Shown: positions 28,191 through 40,600 of the stretch, one piece after another
Layout of the letters: the number at the start of each line of letters is the position of its first letter
Position numbering within the stretch: position 1 is the stretch's first letter
Assembly: GCA_002104895.1 (NCBI GenBank)
Contig: MCFG01000020.1
Location: 277,120 to 341,119 of the forward strand
Direction: 5' to 3'
DNA from: Anaeromyces robustus
Lineage: Eukaryota > Neocallimastigomycota > Neocallimastigomycetes > Neocallimastigales > Neocallimastigaceae
DNA length: 64,000 bases
Made by a program: the position numbers and the translations under genes
Notes under the pieces: generated by a model
Told to the model about the DNA's origin: nothing
Seen by the model: only the letters and a program-made list of their open reading frames with translations
Database searches by the model: none

Positions 28191-28701
28191 ATATTTATTT
28201 ATTTTGATTTTATTTATAATAGATAGTTTCTTTCTTATAAAATAAATTAATTGTTGTAATGTATGATTATACTTTTTATATATTGTCATAATTAAATTTG
28301 TTTTATTTTTTTTTTAATATTATATTAATAAATTATTAATTAAAATTTTATTATATTATACCTCTAAATTTTATTTAATTAAATAGATTATTCATTTACT
28401 TTTTTATTATTTATTAGAGTTATTTATTTATTTTTCATTGACTAACAAATCAATATTAATTAGAATTTTTTTATATAAATACTAGAGAGTTATTTTTAAA
28501 TTTTAATTTTTTTTTTAAAATAAATATTTTCTTAATATTTATATAAAAATATAATTAATAATTTTTATTTTTTTATTTTTGGAAAAAAGAAAATCAGAAA
28601 GTAAAAAAAAAAATTATAAAAAAAAACTAACAAAAAAAAAAAAAAAACCAAAAAGCTAAAAACTTAATAATATATATACAAATTTATAAATTAATTTAAA
28701 A

Positions 28702-29839
28702 ATGTACGGACAAGGAGGATACGGTGGTGGTTACGGACAAGGTTATCCACAACAAGGTGGTTACGGTGGTTACCCACAACAAGGTTATGGTGGTTATCCA
28801 CAACAAGGTTACGGTGGTTATCCACAACAAGGTTATGGTGGTTATGGTTACGGACAACCAGTAAATATATAATAATTTTTTTATTTTAATTCATTTTTTT
28901 TTCATTAATTTATTTTGTTTCTTTATTTGCTTTATTATTAGTTTATTAATTAAAACATTTAATAAAATAATGAATAAACAAAAATTGTTAATTATTGTTA
29001 GAATAGAATAAATATATATATATATAAACTTTAAGAATTTATATATTAATTATTTAATATTAATCAATTTTTATTATATATTTATTTATCATAAAAATAA
29101 ATATTTTTTCAATTAAAGGTTATGCACCCACAATCATACGTAAATATTCTATTTTATTATTATAATTTAATAAAAAAAAATAAATAAATAATAAATATCT
29201 TTTTTTATTCAATCGTAAAATCTTTTTTATTTTTATTTATTTATTAATTTATTTGTTTATTTTTTTTTTTTTTATTTATTCATTTTGGAAAAAAACAAAA
29301 ATAATAAAAAATTTTATTCAACAAATAATAGACTAGAACTCAATACAACTATAGTAACCCATATAGTGCTAATGCTGCTTACTGCGTTCCAATGGGTGTT
29401 TCACCAGTTGTTGCTCAAAAAATGATGACTGCTAGTAACGCTTTCCGTTACTTTGACAGAGATCACACCGGTACTTTAAATCAAAATGGTATGAATAATT
29501 TATATAATATTAATAAATAAGAAAAAAAAATCGAAAATAAAAATAAATAATAATAATTTGAATATTATATTCATTTCCTTTTCTTTTTTTTATTTATTTA
29601 TTTATTTATTTATTATATATATTTTTTCTTTATTTATGTATATAATTATTAATTATTATATTATTAATTTATAAATGATAATTTAATGAAATAAAATAGA
29701 ATGGGCTCAATGTATGAGCTACTTAGGTATAAACATTCCACAAAGTGAAATGAACCGTTTATACTATATGATTGATTCTGACAGATCTGGTACTATCAAT
29801 GAAAGAGAATTTTGTGAATGGTTTAGCTCATGCTATTAG
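28702..29839 (+). CDS. Small EF-hand (penta-EF-hand-like) protein with YGGYPQQG repeats
   Basis: Four exons: 28702-28860, 29119-29139 (21-nt micro-exon, VMHPQSY), 29332-29488 and 29700-29839 (TAG), giving 158 aa. The N-terminal 53 residues are about four repeats of YGGYPQQG, the Gly/Pro/Tyr/Gln head seen in ALG-2, PEF1 and sorcin relatives. Two canonical EF-hand loops follow: DRDHTGTLNQNE (residues about 98-109) and DSDRSGTINERE (about 137-148), each with Asp/Asn at positions 1, 3, 5 and Glu at 12. PEF-family proteins are cytosolic Ca2+ sensors that translocate to membranes. Only two loops are present rather than five, so it may be a reduced member or a fungal Ca2+-binding protein with a convergent head. 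Codons are richer in C/G than in the neighbours (TAC, GGA, CCA), consistent with high expression. Confidence 0.85.
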
Positions 29840-30731
29840 ACTAATTCACAAATTTGTTGTTTTAAATAAACAATAAAACATAATAATAATAATAATAATT
29901 TCTTTACTATTTTATATTATCTCGCTAATTACTTTTCTATTATTATTTATAATATAATAAATATATGAAAAGTAATATAATAATAATATTAAATATTAAA
30001 TACATATATATTTATCAAATTATATAGTATATATTTTAATTTTAATAATTATAATTAAAAAAAAATTGAAAAAAAAAAAATTAAAATAAAATAAAATTAA
30101 AAAAAATCATAAAAAAAAATTGAAAAAAAAAAAAATTGAAAAAAAAATATATATATATATGAAGTGTCTATTTTATTTTATTTTTTTTTAGTTGTTACTT
30201 TAATTTCTTTTTTTTTTGTTGTTGTACGTTTAATTTATAAATTATTTTATTTATTTTTTATAAATTTATTTATTTATATATTATTTATTTATTTATTTAT
30301 TATTTATTTATTTATTTATTTATTATTTATTTATTTGTTTGTTTGTTTTGTTTTTATTTTATTTTTGTTTTGTATATTTTAAGTTATTATTATTATATTT
30401 TATTATTTATTATTTATTATTATCAATGATTCATCATTTTCCATTATTAAATTTAATTTATTTACATATATTTTATATGTATTTAATATATAATATTTAT
30501 TTATTTTATTCATTCATTCATTTAATTAATTATTTTATATTGATACATATTTTTATAATTGTAGTAAAAAAAAAGTTTATAATAAAAATTTTTTAAAATA
30601 AAAAAGTATTATATAATAATAATAATAACCATAAAAAAAAAGACATTTTATTAAATAAATTATCAATTCAATAGAACAATAATATAGGTTTTCATAATAA
30701 AGAAATTTTTTTTCTCTTCCTTAATAAAAAA
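29840..30731. other. Intergenic spacer
   Basis: A/T-tract DNA with TTTA runs at about 30265-30340 that give apparent Leu/Phe/Ile/Tyr frames. It contains the 3' flank of the EF-hand gene and the promoter of the GEMIN7-like gene. No coding region seen. Confidence 0.6.
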
Positions 30732-31292
30732 ATGGAAAATGATACAGAAAATAGTTCTGTTTTAACAGAAATGAAAGAATTATTAGCTAAAAAGCAAGAT
30801 CAATTAATAAAATATAATTTAAGAAAAAGATTTTTAAATTTAAATTTATTTTTAGCCAAACAAACACCAACTATTGAATTAAATATGTATACAAAGTAAA
30901 TTTAATTTTTTATTTTTTATTTTTTATTTTGTATTTTTTCAAAGTATTTTTTTTTATAATTTCATTTTTTTTCTGTTAAATATATCTCATTTTTAAATTA
31001 AAATAACAAGATATAATTATCGTAATTATCATTACTATATATATATATTATATCTATTAAGAATATATTTTAACGAAAAAAGAAAAATAGAAAATAATTA
31101 AAAACTAATAAATATCTTTTTATATTTTTATCATTATATATATTTCATTTTAGTAATAAAGTAAAAGGAACTTTTTTAAATTATTCCCCTGGTGAGCAAC
31201 TCATTAAAATAAGTAACTTAGAAACACAACTTGGCGTCTATCCAACTATTAATATTCGCTGTTCAGATATTTGTTATTATACAACAGAATGA
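30732..31292 (+). CDS. GEMIN7-like protein (SMN complex, Sm-fold)
   Basis: Two exons, 30732-30895 and 31154-31292 (TGA), give 100 aa. The N-terminus is a charged helix (MKELLAKKQDQLIKYNLRKR). From about residue 40 the sequence reads as an Sm-like beta fold (TPTIELNMYTNNKVKGTFLN), ending in TQLGVYPTINIRCSDICYYT. That last block resembles the C-terminal signature of GEMIN7 (an L/IGV core followed by RCSDI.. YT). GEMIN7 pairs with GEMIN6 as an Sm-dimer mimic in the SMN complex that loads Sm rings on spliceosomal snRNAs, in the cytoplasm. The gene is shorter than the human protein (131 aa), mainly at the N-terminus. It lacks single-exon coding length and is easily missed. Identification rests on my recall of the family motif, not on a search. 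Confidence 0.72.
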
Positions 31293-32576
31293 AATATCAT
31301 AATATTATAAATAAATTTTGTATATACTTTATGTTTTTTTTCTTTATTTCTTATTTCCATTTCTTCTATTATAATTATAACCAAAAAAAAAAAGAAAAAA
31401 ATATTAGTTTAATATAATATTTTTTTTCATTAATTAATAAAAAAATACATTTTTATCTTATTTATTTATCTTAAATTAAGCTTTTTAAATGATTTATATA
31501 TTATAAATGTAATTTATAAAATAAATAAAAAAAATAAAATATAATAAAAAAATAAGAAAAAAATGTTTAAATATTATTATTAACAATTAATTATTAGTTA
31601 TACTATATAATTTATAATTATAACATATTATAGAATATTTATTATTATAATATATAAAATTTAAATTAAATAAATAAAATATTTAATTATAATATATTTT
31701 AATAAATATAAAATATATATATGATATATATATAAATATATTCATTCTTAATTTTATTTTAATTAAACAAATGGAAGAACCACTTTTTTTTTTTATTTTG
31801 AAGTACTAAAAAAAATGATCTAACCTTTATAATCAAATTGATATAATACTTAAAATAATAATTTTTTTTATAATAATATTTCATAATAATAATTTATAAT
31901 TTATTATACTCATATGAAATTGAAAAATAATCAAAGTAATATAATATCAATAATTATTATAATAATAATTAAATATAAAAAATTCTATTAATATATAACA
32001 TTTAAATATTATATTTTATTTTATATTATAAATTTATTTATTATTATTATTATTAAAATAGTAATAATTAATAATTAGTAAAAACAAGTTTTTTTTTTCT
32101 TCTTTTTTCTCTTTTTTTTTTTAAAAAAAAAAAAAAATAAATTAGATATTTATATTTATATATATAAATTAATTATTGTATTAATAATAATAAATTAAAT
32201 AAAATTTTAATATTTATTCATATAAATATTTGTATATATAAATCTAGAAATTAAATATCATAAGTAAAAAAAAGTGGGTTTTAATTTATAGTAATTTCTT
32301 TTTTTTTTTTTCGACAAATTAATTTTATATATTTTCTTATATCCATTATCAATAAATAAATTATTTTTTAAAAATTAAAAAAGAAAAAATTAAAATAATT
32401 TTAATAAAGAAATTTAAATTAAAAAAATAAATTTTCAAAATTTTCTTTATTAAAAACCCAGGATAACCAAGCATCATTGTAAATAATTTCAAAAATTCAA
32501 AAATAATAATAATAATAATTACAATAATAATTAATTAATTTAATTAAAATACTTTAAAGATTAATTTAAAAAAAAA
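31293..32576. other. Intergenic spacer
   Basis: AT-rich DNA with poly-A/T runs; the final about 120 bp, rich in AATAAT, are presumably the rhomboid gene's 5' UTR. Nothing else seen. Confidence 0.6.
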
Positions 32577-33497
32577 ATGTCTTCATTTCAAACTGGTACT
32601 AAAGCAGCTGTTCTTGCAGCCATTTCTTTTTCTATTCCATCTTTAGTTTCAACTTATAGAGAAAGATTAGGTCTTACAGAATTAAAAGTTAGTAAAGCAA
32701 AATTTAATGAAAATGTTTTATTTAAATATCAAGTACCTGAATTAAAAGTATTATCACCATATTATACTGTAGTTACTCATATGTTCCATCATAAAGATTT
32801 AGAACACTTTTTATGGAATATGTATACTTTAACAAGTTCTACTCTTTACTTAGATGTTGGTTTTGAACAAACCGCTTTCTTATTTATTGGTGGAGGTATT
32901 ACAGGTTTATTAACTCATATTTTCAAATGGAAAAGTAAATTAACTTTATCTCCAGAACCAGCAGATAATATTAATTCTGTTTCAGTTATGGATACATTAT
33001 TACCAAAAGAATTACCTCAAGGTTTATCAAAAATTATTAATGAAGATAATTTTAAAAATGTTAGAGATTCTTATAATCAAGTTCGTAATCAATTAACTAA
33101 TAAAGTATTTTCAATTTGTGGTTCAAGTGCTGGTGTATATGCTCTTGTTGGTGCTGAAACAGTTCAAATTGTTTGTGATCTTTTTAAAACTATTTTTGGT
33201 CATGGAAATAGTAGAAGAAGAAAAAGTATAAAAAATAAAGAAAGTGAATATGGAAGAGAAGAAGCAGAAGAAGAAGAAGAAGATAAAAATAAACAAGTTG
33301 ATAAATTAGTTACATTAGAAGTTAATGCTTTTTCAAGAGTTAATTGGTTAATTGCTGAAATTCTTGCTTTATTACGTTCAAATGAATCTTTAAAACATGA
33401 TAAAATTTTGAATTTAGCTCATATGAATGGTTTTATATTTGGTGCTACAGTTATGGTTATATGGAAATTACAAAATCTTTTTGGAATTTCATTATAA
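32577..33497 (+). CDS. Rhomboid-family intramembrane protease (or derived rhomboid)
   Basis: An intronless frame of 306 aa; ATG at 32577 is preceded by an A-rich leader. Hydrophobic segments are at about 8-25, 62-92, 99-116, 176-208, 255-268 and 281-303. The rhomboid signature runs in order: VTHMFHHKDLEHFLWNMY (residues 66-83, equivalent to the H..W.HL..N family motif), GGGITGLLTHIF (105-116), the active-site loop CGSSAGVYALVGAE (181-194), with Ser184 as the likely nucleophile, and AHMNGFIFGA (281-290), with His282 as the catalytic His. The usual GxSG is GxSA here. A charged Arg/Glu/Lys segment (212-245) sits between the Ser- and His-bearing helices. Rhomboids cleave membrane proteins inside the bilayer; mitochondrial and Golgi types both exist in fungi and I cannot decide which. 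Both catalytic residues are present, so activity is plausible. Confidence 0.85.
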   Translation: MSSFQTGTKAAVLAAISFSIPSLVSTYRERLGLTELKVSKAKFNENVLFKYQVPELKVLSPYYTVVTHMFHHKDLEHFLWNMYTLTSSTLYLDVGFEQTAFLFIGGGITGLLTHIFKWKSKLTLSPEPADNINSVSVMDTLLPKELPQGLSKIINEDNFKNVRDSYNQVRNQLTNKVFSICGSSAGVYALVGAETVQIVCDLFKTIFGHGNSRRRKSIKNKESEYGREEAEEEEEDKNKQVDKLVTLEVNAFSRVNWLIAEILALLRSNESLKHDKILNLAHMNGFIFGATVMVIWKLQNLFGISL

Positions 33498-33673
33498 GAA
33501 AAAAAGAAATGAAAAGAAATGAAAAGAAAAGAAAAGAAAAATATTATATATTTTATACAATAATAAAATAAAATGAAATATGAAATGAAATGAAATATTA
33601 ATTATATAACACATTATATACTTAATTTTTTTTTTTATTTAATTATTTATTTTATTTTATTATATTTTTCCTT

Positions 33674-33709
<36 letters not shown>

Positions 33710-33817
33710 CTTCTTCAATAAGTTATAATGAATGAGAAAATATATATATAATTAAAATTATCTATTAAAAACTCTATATAATAATATTTAAAAAAGAATA
33801 CCATAAACTAAATAAGC

Positions 33818-33854
<37 letters not shown>

Positions 33855-36800
33855 TTATTCAAAATACTATGTAATATATTTTATTACAAAATATAATAAT
33901 ATAATAATAATAATTATCCAATTTATCAAATAATTATTATTATCATTAAGTAATAAAATAAATAGTAATAAGAATAGTTAATAAATTTAAATGAAAAAGT
34001 AAAAAGTATAATACAATATTAAATAATAAATTAATAAAACATAAAAATAAATAAAAGAAAAAAATTAAAAAAAAAAAAAAAAATATACATTAGTAATAAA
34101 AATTAAAAAAGATAAAAAAAATAAATAATTGATTTCCTTTTATTTTCTATGCATATAATTATGTCAATTTATGTCTATATTTGTTTTTATATTTTACCAT
34201 ATTTGTTCTTTCTTTTTTTTATATAATTTATTATTAAGTAATTCAATATTATGTTCTTCTTTAGACAATAAAAAGTATTTAAAAAAAAAATAAATCTAAT
34301 TAAAAAGAAATAATAATAAATAATTAAATACAACTTTTATTACCATACAAATAAATTACTGTTATGTTAAGATATTAATAACTATACTAATAGATTTTAG
34401 AGAGTTTATATCATAAAATAAATTTGTTATATCTAACTATCACTTTATTTTTTTACTTTTATTACATAAAAATTTCTTTTTTTAGTTTTATTACATATAA
34501 TTTTTTTCTTTTAGAATTTTAAATGTTGTTGTTTGTAAGTTCAATTATGTAGGTTAGGTTATAAATATTTTTACTAGTATTAATATTTATTTAGTTGAAT
34601 AGATGAAGTGCCTGATCTCTTTGATTATTTTTAAGTATTGATTTTGATTCGCATTAAATGAATCAATATATGATACAGATATAGAATAGATTGGATTTCT
34701 TTTGAAATACTTTCTAATATAGATATAGGATTTAAATCAAATATAATATATATTTGATCTTCATATACTTCTTTTGTCATCACCGTCATAAAGTTTTACT
34801 GTATATGAAGTGCCTGATCTTTTTGATTATTTTTAAGTATTGATTTTGATTCGCAATAAATGAATCAATATATGATATGGATATAGAATAGATTGGATTT
34901 CTTCTGGAATACTTTCTAATATAGATATAGGATTTAAATCAAATATAATACATATTTGATCTCATGTACTTCTTTTGTCATCACCGTCATAAAGTTTTAC
35001 TTTATTTCATACTTTTTATGATTTATGGAAAAAAAAATATGCGTCAGTAATATTTTCAAAGAAATTAATATAATATTAGTAAACAAAATTATTTATATAT
35101 AAAAATATTTATCTGTAGAATGATAGTAATTTAGAAATTTCTAATATAGAGTAATATTAAGTTAAAAAAATATTAGAAAGAAACACATTTATAAATAATT
35201 ATTACTTATTATAATTACAAATAAATGAAGTATGTCAATAATCAATAATATCAAAAATTAACTATAATCATTAAGTTTGTTTAAGGAAAAACTAATTCTA
35301 AAAATTTTTAGTATAAAGAAAAATAAAACAGAATAATACTTTTTCTCCACATACACACAGACAATTTATATATATAATATCCATTTTTATTTTTAATAAG
35401 TTTTATTATAATATTATGTATTAATATCTTCAATAATATATAATATTAAAACAAATATTTCATTATTTCAATAATACTCATTCATATTAATTATTTTTTT
35501 TATAAACTCATTAATAATATTACTTTAAAAAAAAAAAAAAAACTTTAAAATCAAATAGAAATAATAACAAAAGTTAAGGAAAAATTATATCATTTCGTTT
35601 CATTTTCCTAAGTATGTTAAGTATTAAAAAAATGTTGATTTGCCATTAATATAATTAAAAGTGTTTTGTTTTCAATATATATATATTTTTTAATTTATTT
35701 TTATATCATTATTTTAACCAATTAAATTTAGAAATTAATGTACATTATATTTAATGTAGATTTATTACATTAATTTTATTTAATAAGAATATAAAAAAGT
35801 AATTAAAAATATTAATGAATATTTATATAAAAAAATAAAGGAGGAATATAAATCAAAAGAAAAAAAAATAATTAATCTTTTAATATTTATATAATAATAA
35901 TTTATTAATTTATTTTTTTTATAAATAAAATAGGATAAATCGAGAATAATTGGATGCATATTTATGAAAAAAATGTAGTTATAAATAAATATATAGTATA
36001 ATATATATATGTGAATATCAAGCATTAGTAATAGTCTTGTTATATTAAATATAAAAAAGAGATTTTTTATATATTAACGATCTTTTTTTATCTTTTATTA
36101 TTATTAATGTCATAAATTATATTTAATATTTTAACTGTTGGACTTTTATTTTTCAATATGTATATAATTACAAGCTAACCGTTATTCTTTGGATGACCAG
36201 TTTATTAATATTCTAAAATACTAAACTATTATAATTTTTTTTTTTTCTTACAAAAAGATTATAAAATATAATAATGTCATAATTCCAAATATAATATATG
36301 TGATACATATATTACAATATATATACAAATTAAATTATTAATCTATTTCAATTAAGAAATATATAAAAAAAATTTTTTTTTTTCTATCTTATTTATATAC
36401 TATATTTTATTTTATTTTTATTTTAGACAAAAATTTTATTATAATTAAATTATAATATTATATTATATTAATACAATATATAATATATAATATATAATAA
36501 TAATAAAATTTTTTATTTTTTTATTTTATTTTTTTTTTTTTTTGATGATAATTTATTATTAATTTTTTTATTCAAATTATTTAAAAAAAATAATTATTAA
36601 TATTAAAAAAGATCTTTTATACAAAAAAAAAAAAAAGAATTATCATTTCTTTTTTTTTTTTTTTATTTAATATTTAATAAAAGGTTATTTAAATTTTAAA
36701 ATCTATTCTTCATATTTATTAATAATTTAATAATTTAACAAAAGTAAATTTCTTTTTTAAATATCATATAAAACTTATTCTTTTTTATTATGAAAAATTT

Positions 36801-37602
36801 TTTTGATATAAAATAACAAAATCTTTTTATTTTTATTAATATAAAAATAATAATAAATGAATAATATGAAAAAGAAAACTATTTTTCTAATTTGGAATTT
36901 CAAAAATTTTAATTAAATAAAGAATGTAATAATTATAAATAAGGAAAGAACAATTATATTAAATAATAAAGGAATATAAAATAATAATTTATCTCAATAA
37001 ATATTGGAGGAAATTTTAACAACTAAAGAATAAAGAAATTTATAGATTAATTAATTATTATTGTTAATAATATAATATATAATAAATTACAAATTTTAAA
37101 ATTAAAATTAATAAATTATGAAATTTGTTTTTGAAAATATATAAAAAAAAACTTATAATAGAAAGTTTTATTCATATTTTATTAATAACAACAAATAATA
37201 TTGATATTATCATATCAAAAAATAAACATAATAAATTATCATCAAGGAATTTAAAATTTATTAGACAAAATTAATAAGAAATAAAATTTTCAATTTTCAA
37301 AATTTTTTAATAATAATGAAATTTCTTAATTGGAAAAAAGAAACAATAGGAATAAAAATAAAATAAAATAAAATAAGAATAATAATAAAAAAATGAATAA
37401 ATAATATAAACAAGAAATATTCATATATAATTTAAAACAATAGTGTTTATTTTTTTTTACAAGTTTTTTTTTAACAAGAAAAAGAAAATTTTTATATACT
37501 AAATATTATTATATTATTTTATCTTTTTCTTTAAATATATATATACTTCAACAGTTATATTATATATTTTTATTCTTTTATTAATGTAAAAGTAGTTTAT
37601 TA
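33498..37602. other. 4.1-kb intergenic region with a 202-bp tandem duplication
   Basis: Poly-T (33670-33709), poly-A (33821-33850) and AT-rich DNA. The only structured part is the two-copy tandem repeat at 34605-35003, annotated separately. The right end contains the CHD1 promoter. No gene supported. Confidence 0.6.
34605..35003. repeat. Two-copy tandem repeat, period about 202 bp
   Basis: Copy 1 starts at 34605 and copy 2 at 34807, both with GAAGTGCCTGATCT. They run nearly base for base to AAAGTTTTACT, with roughly ten differences by eye. The unit is more complex than the surrounding DNA and, on the minus strand, contains partially open frames (for example SYIDSFNANQNQYLKIIKEI). It may be a decayed coding exon that was duplicated. 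I do not recognise the peptide. Confidence 0.8.
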
Positions 37603-40600
37603 ATGTCTTTTTCATCTGATTATAGTGATCACTCTTCAATTGGTAAAGATTTTTTTATTTTATTATTAATTAAATGATTTTTTTTTTTTTAAAAAAAGAA
37701 ATGGTGTAACAATTTCTAATTGAAATTGTATAGAAATAATTTTTTTATTTTAAAATAATATTATATATTTTTTTTTTTTACTTTTTTGTAAAAAAGAATA
37801 AAGAAGCTTATTTATTTACTTTGATGAAAAATTATTAAATATTATATCAATAATATCATTCATTTTTTTTTTTTTTCATTATAAATTAAATTTCAATGAT
37901 AAATTTAATATGGTGATATTTTTATTATATGTTTAATTAATTTTTTATTTTATTTTATTTTTTTTTGATATTTATTATATGTTTTTATTTAAATAATAAA
38001 TAAATGGATATATAAACAAAATAAAATAAACAATATTTTAAATATAAAGATTCGAGTAATGAGAGTCAACCCGAGAGTAATCATCTCCAATCCGATTCTT
38101 CATTTAGTTTGTCAAGTTCTTCTGAATCAGATGGTTCCTATTCAGAGGAAGAATCAATAAAAGAACCAAATCATATAGTAGAAAGTGAAAATGAAAATGA
38201 AACAATAAATGAAAATACAACTGAGAATGATAATGATAATGAAAATGATAATGATAATATTAATGAAATTGAGCATGAAATTGAAAATGAGCTTGAAAAT
38301 GGTAATTTAACACCAATAGATGATACTTTTGAAGAAGTTAGTAGTGAAGATGAAGCTCCAAAAGTAATTAAAGAACCTCCTAAACCAAAAAGGAGACCAA
38401 CAAAGAAAAAAAGTTTTGAAGCTCTTGATCCTGAATTATATGGTCTTAGAAGATCGAGTAGAACAAAAGTTCAACCGAAAAGATATGAAGTATGGAATTT
38501 ATAACTTTAAATAAATAATTATTATATTTATTTTGTTTGTTTGTTTGTTTTCTTTCAATTATATATTGTTTATAATTTTATTTTTAATTATTATTTTATT
38601 TTTTTTTTCAATTACAACAAATAAATAATTTTAACCTGATGTAACATTAAAAAAAAATTAATTAAATATTTATTATTATTTTTCTTTTTTTATTTTTTGT
38701 ATTTATAAAATAAATCTTTTTTACTTTATGAAATTTTATAATTTGAATATTAAATTATATTTTTTATTATATAAAAAAGGATGAATATATAGATAATATA
38801 GATAATAATACAGATGTTACTTATGATGATAATAGTGGTAGTGATTATTCTTCTTCACATAGATATACCCGGAAGAATAAAACAAGAAAAACCAATCAAA
38901 GAAAAAGAAAAACATATAATACTTCATCTAGAAGTAAATATTCAAATTAAAAACATTTAAACATTTAAATAATTATTATATTTCATTTTATTTAATTTTA
39001 TTTTTATAATTTTTATTTTTATTCTATAAATTAAATATTTATTAATATTAACAATAAAACCATACTTGTATTTTTATATAATATATAAAATATGTATAAT
39101 ATATATAAATTGTATTTTTAATTATATAATTATTCTAATCATAATCATTTAATTTAAAGCATCATCAAGGACAAGTTCATATGATTATGGATCAGAAGTT
39201 GAATATACAGAAGCTTCTTCATCATCAGATGATGATTGGGGAGCTAAACCAACAAAATCAAAACGGAAACGTTCAAGAAGATCATCAAAGAGTGTAGAAA
39301 AAGTAGAAATGAGTAGTATAGTGGAAGGTATTAGATATTCATCAAGAACAAGATCAGTAAAGAATTATGATGAAAGTCAATTTGATGAAGAATTGGGTTT
39401 AACTGAAGAAGATTTAGTTGTTAAAAAGAAAACTAAAAAAATACCAGCTTATGAAATTGTTCAAGATGGTAAGAAAATAATAATAATAATAAAAATAATA
39501 ATAAACTATATATATATTATAAATTATAAAGGATGATATAATAAATAAATAAATAAATGCATTTTTTTTTAATTGTTAATTAATTATAAAATATAATTAT
39601 TTTATTATTATAATATATTATCAATATTATTATATTTTTTGTTATTAATATAAATAGAAGAAGGAGATTGTATTGAAGGGGTATTTGATTTTAAATATGA
39701 TAATAAAGGTAATTATTATAAATATTATATAAGTAAAATAGTATATGTATTATTACCATAATAAATATTTTAATATTATTAAATATGTTTCAATATATCA
39801 TATTTAATAGTAATAATTTTTTTTTCTCTTTAATTAACTTTATTATTGTTTTTTCTTATATATTTATTTATAAATTATTTATATTCTTTTTTTTTTTTTT
39901 AAATTATTATTATATTATATATATTTTTATTATTATACATTTTATATTATATGATATATATATTTATTTTTATTCATTTATTATTATTATTATTGTTATT
40001 TATTTTTATTCATTTATTATTATTATTATTATTATTATTTATTTTTATTCTTTTATATTTTTATCTATATCAAAATTTTTATTTATCATTATTTAAATAT
40101 GATTTTGCTTTTTATTTTTATTTTTATTTATATTTATATTTATATTTATATTTTTCTTGTTTTTAATTTTTTAATATAAAGATGAATATTTAGAAGAAGA
40201 TAGGGATGATCCATTAAGATATATTCAAACTATAGAATTTTTAATTAAATGGAAAGGATGGTCACATCTTCATAATACATGGGAAAGATACGAAGATTTA
40301 AAACAATATAAGGGATTTAGAAAAGTAGAAAATTTTATAAAACAAAAAATTAATCCAGATAGAGATTATAGAAATGACAAATTTATAACACAAGATCAAT
40401 TAGAACAATATAATATTAATTTAGAAATTGAAAGGGATATGTTGAAGGATTATCAAAGTGTGGATAGAGTAATATCTGCTAGGGAAGTTCAACCAACAGA
40501 TGAATATCCTCATGGAATGCAATATTTATGTAAATGGAAACGTTTACCATATTGTGATTCAACATGGGAATATGTTGAATTAATATCTGATAATTTTCAA

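Noticed and set aside
35780-36025. 81-codon minus frame (Ile/Tyr/Phe)
   Set aside because: AT-rich chance frame, no motif, no exon partners, and composition identical to the surrounding spacer.
39785-40166. Ile/Phe/Tyr-rich plus frames
   Set aside because: They lie in the intron between CHD1 exons 5 and 6 and are TTATTT simple sequence.
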